Assembly: GCF_900113485.1 (NCBI RefSeq)
Contig: NZ_FOPM01000012.1
Location: 1 to 64,000 of the forward strand
Source of the DNA: Methylobacterium gossipiicola
GTDB lineage: Bacteria; Pseudomonadota; Alphaproteobacteria; Rhizobiales; Beijerinckiaceae
Direction of reading: 5' to 3'
Length of the DNA stretch: 64,000 nucleotides
A program made the translations under genes and the position numbers. The notes under the pieces were generated by a model that ran no database searches, had not been told where the DNA came from, and saw nothing but the letters and a program-made list of their open reading frames with translations. Positions 41,368-49,032 of the stretch are shown piece by piece; position 1 is the stretch's first letter; each line of letters opens with the position of its first letter.

Positions 41368-43335
41368 TTAGAAAAGGAATCGATCGTCCCCAGGGTGCAA
41401 GGTTCTGCTGCCTTCCACAACGTCGAGGAGCTCGGGTCGGGCGACGGCGCCGATGATGACCTGCACGTCGTCGGCCTGGGACACCACCTCCCGCACACTC
41501 AGCATCAGGGCCGCGAAATGTTCGGGTGACATTTCCTGGGCGGCCGGGCTGTCGAGCACAAGCAAGCCCGGGTGCCTGCCGAAATGCCGGCGCCTGGCGA
41601 CCTCGATCACCGCGAGCGCCGCCGCGATGCGAACCCGAAGCTTCTCGCCGGCGGCGAGGCTTGAGAAGTTCGTGTCGGCGTCGCCCTGACGGATCCTGAG
41701 GACGTTATTCGCGGACCACTCCATCCGCTCCACGTTCTTCATGCCGAAGCGGCGGCAAAGGTCCGTCAGCTCCTGGGACACCTCCCCGAGGAGGTCACGC
41801 TGCAGGTCGTCGTAAAGCTCCTTCGTCGCCTTGACGACGCGGCGCAGGATCTCCGCATCCCCGATACCCGTCGCAACCGGTGCCGCCACCGGGGCCTCGG
41901 CTAGGATCTCCCTCAACTGCGAGACCTGCGCTTCCAATGTCCGGACCTTGATCTCTGCATCGGCCACCTCGGTGGATGCGAGCTCTTCGGAGATCTCGTC
42001 GATCTCGTTACGAACACCGTCCCGCGCTGTCTCCGTCGACCTCTGATGCTGGGACGCGGCCTCGGCTTGGGCTCGCAGGCTGGCGAGCGTGGCCTCCGCA
42101 TCGGCCACGTCGGCCTTGAGGTCCTCGATGCGGATGTCCTCGTCGGATCCGTCGACGTGCTCCGTCCCGCAAAGGGCGCAGCTGCCGCTCAACTCCGCGG
42201 CCACGAAGGCCCGGGCATCAAGGCCGGCGTCGCAGGACGGGCAGCACACGGGACGGAGCGTGCGAAAGACGAGGCCCGCCGCCTTCTCGTCGAGGAGCTG
42301 CTGGAGCATCCCGCGCGAAGACCCCAGCGACGAGCTGGCCATGGAGACCTGGCGCGTCAGCGCGGCCTCGGCGTCGCGCCCGTCGGATACCCGGGTTTGC
42401 AAGGTGACGAGTCTTACGTCCGCATCGACGAGCCTCCGCCGGAGCTCGACCCGGTCGATCCGCCGGTCGTTCGTCTTCCTCGCCTCGACCAGCTCGGCTT
42501 CCAATCTGGCCAGGCGCGCCGAAAGGCGGTCCGCGCCGGGAGCCGCGGCCTTTTCGGGCGCGCGGTCCGCCGTCACCTTTTTCAAGGCCGTCGTCGCAGC
42601 CGTGTAGGTGGTGACCCACGGAAGGCCCATGAACAGCTGCAGCAGGCGCAGGCTGACGCCGTCGTGGTGGACTTCCGCGAAGACCGCCTTGCCGGGGCCG
42701 TTCACGAACATGGAGGCCGCGATGGAATTCCAGCCATGGGTGTGGGAACCCTGATCCTTGTTGAAGGCATGGAACTTCGCGAAACCGAACTCCTCCATCA
42801 TGTTGTCGGCGACGGCATCCTCGAAGCCCTTGTCGGCCGGTCCCGTCCGGATCCGGAACCATTCGTCGCCGTCGAGACGCGCGAGCGTCGCCTGGGCGAG
42901 CCGTGGGTCCTTCTCTCCCGCGGCTTTCTCAAGCGTTATGCGGTAGGACGAGGCGTCCACCCGGAAGTCGAGCTGAACGAGACTGAGCCAGCCCCAGACG
43001 TCCGGCTTGACCTCGGTCGAGAAACTGCCGCGCAACGCCGCCTGGGCGATGTTGAGCAAACTCGACTTTCCCCTGAAGTTGTCCTCGGACAGGACCGCCC
43101 ACAGGCCGGAGGACAAGGGTCCCCAATGGAAATCGATGGGCCGATCGTCGTCGGTCCCGCGCTTCATGCCCTTAAGGTGCAGGTTGGTCAGGCAGAGCCG
43201 GCGCCGGCGTGGAAGCGACGCCTGCGGCTCGATGCCGTGCCGCTCCAGGACCTCGCGTACCTCGTCCGTTGAGACGCCGGCGCGGCCCGCGATGGTCGCA
43301 ACCCAATCCCCGACGGTCGCCGCAGTGTCGGTCAT
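41368..43335 (-). CDS. SMC/Rad50-like ABC ATPase with CxxC zinc module (core of conflict system)
   Basis: A 655-aa ATPase. A small N-terminal helical domain (DEVREVLERHGIEP, residues 24-37) precedes a degenerate Walker A, NFRGKSSLLNIAQAAL (N86-F-R-G-K90-S-S). A coiled coil spans about 270-350. CCPSCDAG (C365, C368) and CALCG (C386, C389) form a probable zinc module between the coils. A second coil covers about 400-460. The ABC signature is SSLAAGEKLRVRIA (558-571) and Walker B is GLLVLDSPAAQEM (D595, then Ser instead of Glu). The Asn-x-x-Gly-Lys-Ser/Ser-Ser P-loop and Asp-Ser Walker B are typical of ATPases of ABC-three-component systems. Its start overlaps the previous stop by 4 nt. Confidence 0.8.
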   Translation of the reverse strand: MTDTAATVGDWVATIAGRAGVSTDEVREVLERHGIEPQASLPRRRRLCLTNLHLKGMKRGTDDDRPIDFHWGPLSSGLWAVLSEDNFRGKSSLLNIAQAALRGSFSTEVKPDVWGWLSLVQLDFRVDASSYRITLEKAAGEKDPRLAQATLARLDGDEWFRIRTGPADKGFEDAVADNMMEEFGFAKFHAFNKDQGSHTHGWNSIAASMFVNGPGKAVFAEVHHDGVSLRLLQLFMGLPWVTTYTAATTALKKVTADRAPEKAAAPGADRLSARLARLEAELVEARKTNDRRIDRVELRRRLVDADVRLVTLQTRVSDGRDAEAALTRQVSMASSSLGSSRGMLQQLLDEKAAGLVFRTLRPVCCPSCDAGLDARAFVAAELSGSCALCGTEHVDGSDEDIRIEDLKADVADAEATLASLRAQAEAASQHQRSTETARDGVRNEIDEISEELASTEVADAEIKVRTLEAQVSQLREILAEAPVAAPVATGIGDAEILRRVVKATKELYDDLQRDLLGEVSQELTDLCRRFGMKNVERMEWSANNVLRIRQGDADTNFSSLAAGEKLRVRIAAALAVIEVARRRHFGRHPGLLVLDSPAAQEMSPEHFAALMLSVREVVSQADDVQVIIGAVARPELLDVVEGSRTLHPGDDRFLF

Positions 43336-44018
43336 GGCGTTCCCCTCAGCCGTTTCAGCCGATCCAGCACCCGATCGCGGATCGACGGGATCTCGGTTCC
43401 AAGCGGGGCGTCCCGGTACTCCTCGTGGAGGTACTGGTCGTCCTTCAGGCTCGACCCGCTGCGGAAGCCGGCGAGGCTCATGACGAGGGCGGCCCGGTCC
43501 CGATACCAGGCCAGGGCGGGCTGCCTCCGGATGGCGTCGTCCATGAACGCGAAGGCAGCGGGCTCGACGACGAAATCATGCCGGCGCTGCCCGCCGGACT
43601 TACGCAGGGCCCTGACCAAGCCATGGAAGCGCAGGATGGCAAGGGGCGTCTCGATGTTCTGGAAGGCCCCGCGATGCCACCTGATCATCTTCACTAAGCG
43701 AACGTCCGGCTCGTCGGCGGCAAAGATGGTCTCGACCTCCGCCAGCTGCTCGGGCCGACGCTCGTGCTCGTAACGGTTCAGGAGTTCGTGCGCGAGGTAG
43801 TCGGGGTATCGAACGAGGAAGTCGATCGCCATCGCGCGCTTCTCGCCCCTGAATATCCGTACGGGTCCGGCGTCTCCAACGGTCTCGTCCGCCTCGCTGC
43901 CCAGCGCCAGTATGAAGAGGAGCCGCACGGCGTCCCGGTGATGGAGGCCCGTGTCTGCGGAGGACCGCTTGGCCCGCAAAATGGCTGGGGCCTCATCGGC
44001 CGCAATGCCAGACGTCAT
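43332..44018 (-). CDS. Putative middle component of ABC-three-component-like system
   Basis: A 228-aa mostly helical protein, first gene of the operon and coupled to the ATPase by an ATGA overlap. It contains RDAVRLLFILALGSEADETV, KRAMAIDFLVRYPDYLAHEL, a possible winged-helix part (IETPLAILRFHGLVRALRKS) and a basic end (IRDRVLDRLKRLRG). No enzymatic motif is visible. In ABC-three-component systems a small winged-helix middle component of this size stands beside the ATPase. I assign it by gene order and general build; sequence alone is weak evidence. Confidence 0.6.
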   Translation of the reverse strand: MTSGIAADEAPAILRAKRSSADTGLHHRDAVRLLFILALGSEADETVGDAGPVRIFRGEKRAMAIDFLVRYPDYLAHELLNRYEHERRPEQLAEVETIFAADEPDVRLVKMIRWHRGAFQNIETPLAILRFHGLVRALRKSGGQRRHDFVVEPAAFAFMDDAIRRQPALAWYRDRAALVMSLAGFRSGSSLKDDQYLHEEYRDAPLGTEIPSIRDRVLDRLKRLRGTP

Positions 44019-44083
44019 ATGGTCCGCCCGTTCGTGCCTGAAACGCGCATGTGGACGATCGGATAAACCGCCTGCATCCCGTT

Positions 44084-44109
44084 AAGGTTCTTTGTTCGGT
44101 TCGAACCTT
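44084..44109. promoter_or_regulatory. Inverted repeat upstream of conflict operon
   Basis: AAGGTTC and GAACCTT form a perfect 7-bp dyad with 12 nt between, 66-91 bp before the operon ATG at 44018. It could be an operator or a short hairpin. No repressor gene is directly adjacent except the HTH-like protein at 44362-44772. Confidence 0.45.
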
Positions 44110-44361
44110 ATCCGCCCTGCCGGAAAGCGCCTACAAGTCTTAGCCAAGCCCCGCGCGGAGACGCGGAACGCCGTCTTTCCCAGGTGCAACGGTTCCTCAT
44201 GAGTCAGCTCGCCTGACAGGGCCGGACTACCGGGATAATTTGCATTATGATGTAAGAAGAATTTGGATAACTTGTAAATGCGCAGCTGCTAAAATTAGGT
44301 AAGTTATTACTATGTAGCGGATAGGCCATGGATTTATAAATATATTTTAGTAATTCGTAAT

Positions 44362-44772
44362 CTACTTAATACTACTCTCCCTCTGAAGATGAGCAACAAG
44401 TGATCTTATGTCAAGATTGCTATCCGACATATTTGCATCAAACCAGCGAGTTTGTATTTCATCAACTCGATGCAACAAATGTTCTACAGCATTGCGTGCG
44501 ATGACGTTTAAAACGGGAACCAGAGCAATCGGCACTGGCCTTTCGCCACTTTGCCACTGAGCAACTTGAGACACCGAGATACGGCGACCAGTTTTTTCAG
44601 ACAAGGCAGCAGCCATTGGTGAGAGCCAACGCTCTCCAAAAGCTTGCTTCCCAAGATTGAGTACGTGCTCTCGAAGTACGCACTGCTCGTCGCTAAGATT
44701 TGATGTATTAACTTTAGGAGTTCGGCGGGTCTTTGCTTCGGCACTGCCGGGTAAAGGGCGATTTGATTTCAT
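44362..44772 (-). CDS. HTH-like protein with SGERPVP motif, AT-rich gene
   Basis: A 136-aa protein. Its centre, WLSPMAAALSEKTGRRISVS then QVAQWQSGERPVPIALVPVL, looks like an XRE-type helix-turn-helix with the recognition helix at SVSQVAQWQSGE. The N-terminus is Lys/Arg/Thr-rich and the C-terminus helical. The gene is read towards the conflict operon from inside the AT-rich patch. It shares SGERPVP with the protein at 29318-29611, so both may derive from related phage-type regulators. A role as regulator of the neighbouring operon is possible but unproven. Confidence 0.6.
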   Translation of the reverse strand: MKSNRPLPGSAEAKTRRTPKVNTSNLSDEQCVLREHVLNLGKQAFGERWLSPMAAALSEKTGRRISVSQVAQWQSGERPVPIALVPVLNVIARNAVEHLLHRVDEIQTRWFDANMSDSNLDIRSLVAHLQRESSIK

Positions 44773-45097
44773 TTATATTAGTATCCAATTCATGCAGCTA
44801 GCTTTTGAGTTTTTATATCGCATACCTAGTGTATAAACTGTTAAATGTTATCTAATGATATAATATTCTACGGGTAATCTGATCGGTTATAAACAGTAAG
44901 ACGTTTTTCAGTGGCAGGCCTATTTAGGATGCTTTGGGTGAGTGTTGTAGCTTCTCCAAGGTCTTAATCGCATGCGACTGGCATGGACAGGCAGACACGC
45001 AAGCCTGTGGATATATTTTTTTGGCCCCTATCGCGAGCCGGCATTTGTGCTAAAAACTTTTTTAGCATCAGCTTTGACTCAGCCTCCCACGGACCCA

Positions 45098-45598
45098 ATG
45101 GCCAATAAGATCGAAGATTTCACCTTAGACATGATAGAAAAGGCTCGTGAGAACGAGGTAGCTTTGTCTGCTTTGGGTCCTGCTCAGCAAGTTAAGTTTA
45201 TCAATAGTAAGATTAGACACAACGATGCTGTTTTTGCGATCGTTCCTTCTGATGATGCACCACATCAAGGCGCTCTGTATGTCATTACAGGAGCTCCTGT
45301 CCTTGATGGATCGGGGTTTGATTTGAAGGTTGTGGAGACGGATGGCAGCTCCAAAAATGAGAAGCCGGTGGTACTGCAGAGAACACTAAGATTAACTGCT
45401 TTCTTCGTTGCTTCATACATGGATGCGCGCTTCTTAGATATCGCTTTCGGGGACTCGGCCGCATCCCGACATCACAGGAGGGAACAGCAGAATGATGGTG
45501 GGAAACAAGCTGTCGAAAACATGCGGCAGGCAGCAACTCCTTATGGACGAGCGTACATTGCCGCGAATCCGCAGCATGTTCGTTCCGTAGTGCACTGA
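45098..45598 (+). CDS. Hypothetical protein in AT-rich patch
   Basis: A 166-aa protein from ATG 45098 (MANKIEDFTLDMIEKARENE); an in-frame ATG at 44972 would add 42 residues that look less conserved in character. A mixed alpha/beta middle (HNDAVFAIVPSDDAPHQGAL, YVITGAPVLDGSGFDLKVVE) is followed by a basic His/Gln-rich tail. No family recognised and no clear ribosome-binding site. Codon use matches the AT-rich patch. Confidence 0.45.
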   Translation: MANKIEDFTLDMIEKARENEVALSALGPAQQVKFINSKIRHNDAVFAIVPSDDAPHQGALYVITGAPVLDGSGFDLKVVETDGSSKNEKPVVLQRTLRLTAFFVASYMDARFLDIAFGDSAASRHHRREQQNDGGKQAVENMRQAATPYGRAYIAANPQHVRSVVH

Positions 45599-45612
45599 AT
45601 GATGCGATATTC

Positions 45613-46161
45613 ATGATTAAACGCGCGCCTGCACTCCGACCTATTAATTATAGAAAATACAGAGTTGAGCAGACAGACCTGGAAGACCCTGATCAAATCA
45701 CTGGTATCCCACTCCCAAAAGTCTGCATTGAGTCTGGCCATCTGATCTACAACGTTGAACCCAGGCTAGGCGGTAGATTGTCGTATTGGCAGCACGGGGT
45801 CGAGCGAGTCGAGCGCCATCCGCTCTTTATCAATTCTAGATTTTCGATCGATTCAAAGCGATTCATATTGAAAAAAATCGAAATGGCATGGGATTGTCGA
45901 ATTCCCGGAGTGACGCCCGAGGGAGAGAGCGTTGGCTTAGTTTTGACGGTCGGCGGTGTTTATTTGCCAACGTTAAAGTGGCGAGGTGGTGACTGGGCTT
46001 GTGCTCAACAAGTTTCAATCCTAGCTGGAAATAAAGGCTGCTTTTTTGAGAAAAAGCCGTCTCTATTTAAGGCTCTTCGAGAAATGGTTGTGGGCGTCGG
46101 TTTTCGCGTCGAACCAGTGCGTGACGACGATGCTGAGGCCCTGCAATCGCTCATGTTCTAG
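45613..46161 (+). CDS. Hypothetical protein in AT-rich patch
   Basis: A 182-aa soluble protein, unrecognised. It looks globular with alternating strands (PKVCIESGHLIYNVEPRLGG, RLSYWQHGVERVERHPLFIN, SVGLVLTVGGVYLPTLKWRG). It ends with a helix (KALREMVVGVGFRVEPVRDD). It starts 14 nt after the preceding gene on the same strand, so the two are probably co-transcribed. Confidence 0.5.
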   Translation: MIKRAPALRPINYRKYRVEQTDLEDPDQITGIPLPKVCIESGHLIYNVEPRLGGRLSYWQHGVERVERHPLFINSRFSIDSKRFILKKIEMAWDCRIPGVTPEGESVGLVLTVGGVYLPTLKWRGGDWACAQQVSILAGNKGCFFEKKPSLFKALREMVVGVGFRVEPVRDDDAEALQSLMF

Positions 46162-46761
46162 ATCTTAAGCCGTACTTTTGTATTCTATGCGAGATGTCGC
46201 CCTCGAACGAGACCCACGCCGGGCCCAGGGGCATGCCCACGCACCACTCGGTTCAAATAGAGTTCGTCAAAATGGTTCGGTGCCTGACATGCTCATTCGT
46301 CATCCAGTTGGCCTCTCGCAATGGCTCTCCTTCCTCAACTGTAAGTTGACCATACGGCCGTAAGTTCGCCTTCTCCTAGTTCCGGGCGTCCTCTCGGGCA
46401 AAGCGATCAAGAATTTACTACGACTGCCGAGCCTGCTTTGCTTGTCTCACCAATCGAACGCCTCACAAAGCCGCGGACTGCTTGAGGACGCCTGTTCGCC
46501 TGAAGCCACTTGAATCCTCGAAAGCATGGCTCTGCTTAGGACCCCACCGTCTGGCTTCGTTAAGAACCTCCACGCTGTTGAGGACGACCTTGTGTCCATG
46601 CCCTGCAGGACGGGCTCGATCGCCCCGCCGCTATGTTCTCGATGCGCGCTCGATGTCGAGCATTCTGCGCGGCTTAGCCATCTGGACAGCGTACGGCATT
46701 CCGACGCTCGCAAGCGTCGTCCCCACCGTCGCTCTGTCCCAACCCAAGGCCCGAGGCTGCT
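46162..46761. other. 600-bp stretch without a supported gene
   Basis: Composition returns to GC-rich after about 46200. Several short open frames exist on both strands but none has a ribosome-binding site, domain or codon bias I trust. The region may hold the promoter of the gene at 46762 and decayed sequence. Confidence 0.4.
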
Positions 46762-47484
46762 ATGGCACGCAGGCGCATCAACAGTGACGAGGCAATCGAG
46801 ATCTTCGAGTACGGGTGGACGAAGATCGAGCCCCGCCTGACGTCGCCGTTTCTAATCGAACTCGACGTGCGCGAGATCTTCGGAGGCCAAGGACGCCGGC
46901 AGGGGCAGATGGACATCCCCGAATTTATAGACGGGTGGATGTCCTGGCGGGCCTTGCGGAGCGTGGGCTACAGCGTCCGAGACGCCAGCAAGGCTCTCCA
47001 GGCAGCCTGTCATGCGCGCGGTGCTCTTTTGTACGGATGTCTCGGCACGGCCGGCAGGGGAAAAGATCGGCGCTTCTGGATCCCCACGACAGACAGGATC
47101 TACGAGGAGCACAACAATGGCCGCCTGATGCTGCCGATCCCGGCAAAGGGCGCGCGGCGCCGGCTCGTGCTTGAACAGCACGCTGAAGCTGCCCGGCCTG
47201 TAATCCAGGGTATCCTGCGGGCGATTTGTAAGCACCCCGGCTGCCCCGATCGCATCCCGCCCATGTGGATGCGCTCGGGCTGCATCCCGGAATCCCTGAG
47301 GGACCGGACGATCCAGGAGTCGTTCGACATCATCGCCTCGGGGCACGAGCGCATGCCCGTTATCGAGGGGCACATCATGTGGATGGTTCTGCTGCGAGAT
47401 ACCCTTTTGAGCCTTGGCAATCCTGTCTTAGAGGCAGTGCCCCTCGACAACGATGAAGCCATCCTTGTGAGCTTAGCCCCGTAA
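46762..47484 (+). CDS. Hypothetical protein, possible DNA-binding
   Basis: A 240-aa soluble protein, unrecognised. A helical N-terminus (SDEAIEIFEYGWTKIEPRLT, SWRALRSVGYSVRDASKALQ) precedes a strand-rich middle (RGKDRRFWIPTTDRIYEE). The C-terminal helical part includes CKHPGCPDRIPPMWMRSGC, with three cysteines that might bind a metal. No neighbours on the same strand nearby, so it is probably transcribed alone. Confidence 0.5.
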   Translation: MARRRINSDEAIEIFEYGWTKIEPRLTSPFLIELDVREIFGGQGRRQGQMDIPEFIDGWMSWRALRSVGYSVRDASKALQAACHARGALLYGCLGTAGRGKDRRFWIPTTDRIYEEHNNGRLMLPIPAKGARRRLVLEQHAEAARPVIQGILRAICKHPGCPDRIPPMWMRSGCIPESLRDRTIQESFDIIASGHERMPVIEGHIMWMVLLRDTLLSLGNPVLEAVPLDNDEAILVSLAP

Positions 47485-47746
47485 GTGTGCAGGATTTGTC
47501 CCCGGTAGTGGACGCGCTGGGCACCTCAAAGGTTGTTAGTAGGCGATGGATATGTGGCAGCACAGAAGGTGATATATGGTAACTCCCCATCGCTCCGGGG
47601 GGGCTGTTCCCACGGTCCGTTACCCGGTTCGACCTTTTGGGTTCGGTCCCTACGAGCCAGCATAGCTCGAAGCAATTTACAAGAAAAACCCCTTGTGGCA
47701 TCTAAACCATAGTCTCATTCTGGCGCTGCCATCACGAGGTTACGCA

Positions 47747-48070
47747 ATGAAGCTTCGTTATTCTGTCCTTGGGTGTCTCATCGCAATTGGCTTCATGGGT
47801 CCCGCCCTTTCCAGCGAGTTTGGAAGGACTGATTTCCGAACGCACGGAGCAGGAAATCAGAAGCAAATGATGCCGGGATTGACTCTGATCCAGCATCATC
47901 ACCATCACGTTCATCGAAGGTACCTCGGATGTGTTCGGTCCGACGCCGAATGCGACCACATCGCGCACGAGGACAATCACCTCGACCATCACTCGATCCG
48001 CCACAGCCATGATTGCGAGCACCATGGTCACGGCCGAGGGCACTTCGCTTGCTACGGTTGGAACGACTGA
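47747..48070 (+). CDS. Small exported histidine-rich protein
   Basis: A 107-aa protein with a signal peptide (MKLRYSVLGCLIAIGFMGPALSS). The body contains LIQHHHHHVHRRYLGC, DHIAHEDNHLDHHSIRHSHD and CEHHGHGRGHFACYGWND, so about a quarter of mature residues are His, plus three Cys. A periplasmic metal-binding role (Ni, Zn or Cu) fits the metal-resistance module that starts here. Not a known family. Confidence 0.6.
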   Translation: MKLRYSVLGCLIAIGFMGPALSSEFGRTDFRTHGAGNQKQMMPGLTLIQHHHHHVHRRYLGCVRSDAECDHIAHEDNHLDHHSIRHSHDCEHHGHGRGHFACYGWND

Positions 48071-48221
48071 TATCCGCATCGGCCGACCAGCCTTCCCGGG
48101 GGCGGAGCAGAGCGCGCCTTCCCGGCGAGGCCAAGACCGCGAAGTTTTATCGAGGCTCGCTATGTCCTCCGGCAGATCCTGCGCCTAAGCAGGCTCCGCC
48201 GGACGACCGAGAGTACGGGCC

Positions 48222-48530
48222 TTAGTAATGGCCACCGCGGTGACCGCCATGGCCACCACCGTGCCCGTAGCCGCCGTGACCACGACGGTGCCCCCCACCG
48301 TGGCCGTAGCCATGCCCGCCGCCGTGGCTTCTCCGGTAACCACCGCCGTGGCCGTAGCCATGCCCGCCGCCATGGCCCTCACGGTAGCCGCCGCCATGGC
48401 CATACCCTCCGCGGCTGCCACCGTGGCCGCCGTCGTGATGCTGGGCGATAGCAGAACCCGCGCCTAGGATGAGGCTGGCGGCAAGTGCGACGGCCCCGAG
48501 GGCCGCCTTGATCCCGGTCGAATTGATCAT
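48222..48530 (-). CDS. Exported Gly/His repeat protein
   Basis: A 102-aa protein. The signal peptide (INSTGIKAALGAVALAASLILGAGSAIAQ region, first Met at 48530) is followed by an almost pure Gly/His/Tyr/Arg body. GYGHGGG-type units repeat at least five times (GYGHGGGYREGHGGGHGYGH, GGGYRRSHGGGHGYGHGGGH). It likely binds metal ions in the periplasm. A second ATG 7 codons upstream (48551) is possible. It stands apart from the RND operon by about 100 bp. Confidence 0.65.
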   Translation of the reverse strand: MINSTGIKAALGAVALAASLILGAGSAIAQHHDGGHGGSRGGYGHGGGYREGHGGGHGYGHGGGYRRSHGGGHGYGHGGGHRRGHGGYGHGGGHGGHRGGHY

Positions 48531-48636
48531 TGTCGGTATCCTTTGTGACATGGCGGTTTGGTCCCGCCGGTTACGGCCCCCTAGAGGAGGCCGACAGCCT
48601 GGGCTCGGCCGGACCGCATCAAGGTCCGACCCCCGG

Positions 48637-48996
48637 CTATTTCTCGAACCGTGCCTGGATGTTGTGACCGTGCATCTTTGTGGACAGGACCACCTTCGCA
48701 CCGGCGGCGAGCGGAGCCGGCAGCGTTCCCGAGAGCTTGTTCGGCGCGGCGCCTTTCAGCGCCACCGTCTCGGTCTTGCCGCCCACCTGCACGAAGGCCT
48801 TGGCCGTCATGCCCGCGGTGTCCACGGGCTTGCCGTCCTCGCCGATGACGAAGAACGTCAGGTCCTTATCGGTGCTGACCAGCTCAATGGGATGACCGTC
48901 CGCGACGGTGGTCAAGCCCCCGTTCGGCCCGGCGGCCTGCGCGGGATGGGAGACGGCCAGGAACGCGGCGAGGACTATGGCGGGAATCGTACGCAT
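48637..48996 (-). CDS. Small periplasmic protein downstream of RND pump
   Basis: A 119-aa protein with a signal peptide (MRTIPAIVLAAFLAVSHPAQA) and a beta-rich mature part (ADGHPIELVSTDKDLTFFVI, VDTAGMTAKAFVQVGGKTET). It ends VVLSTKMHGHNIQARFEK, where Met and His (KMHGH) could bind metal. It lies 36 bp after the RND pump in the same direction, so it is likely part of the efflux operon as a periplasmic accessory. No family named. Confidence 0.6.
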   Translation of the reverse strand: MRTIPAIVLAAFLAVSHPAQAAGPNGGLTTVADGHPIELVSTDKDLTFFVIGEDGKPVDTAGMTAKAFVQVGGKTETVALKGAAPNKLSGTLPAPLAAGAKVVLSTKMHGHNIQARFEK

Positions 48997-49032
48997 CGGA
49001 AAAATCCTTTCCTTCGGGTTGAGGGTTCGGGC

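Larger units (their letters stand above)
44200..46180. other. AT-rich patch of foreign base composition
   Basis: Compared with the GC-rich surroundings this 2-kb stretch is visibly AT-rich, including runs such as ATTTATAAATATATTTTAGT near 44332. It uses A/T-ending codons. It carries three small genes (44362, 45098, 45613) of unknown function and borders the conflict operon. The intergenic parts 44110-44361 and 44773-45097 hold no further gene I can support. Confidence 0.75.

Noticed and set aside
46447-46713. Short open frames on both strands at 46.2-46.8 kb
   Set aside because: They overlap one another, lack start signals and have no recognisable features.
46500-47750. Search for the second tRNA copy (right attachment site) around the end of the AT-rich patch
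   Set aside because: No sequence resembling the 45-nt tRNA fragment was seen here or elsewhere up to 64 kb, so a right border inside the window cannot be claimed.
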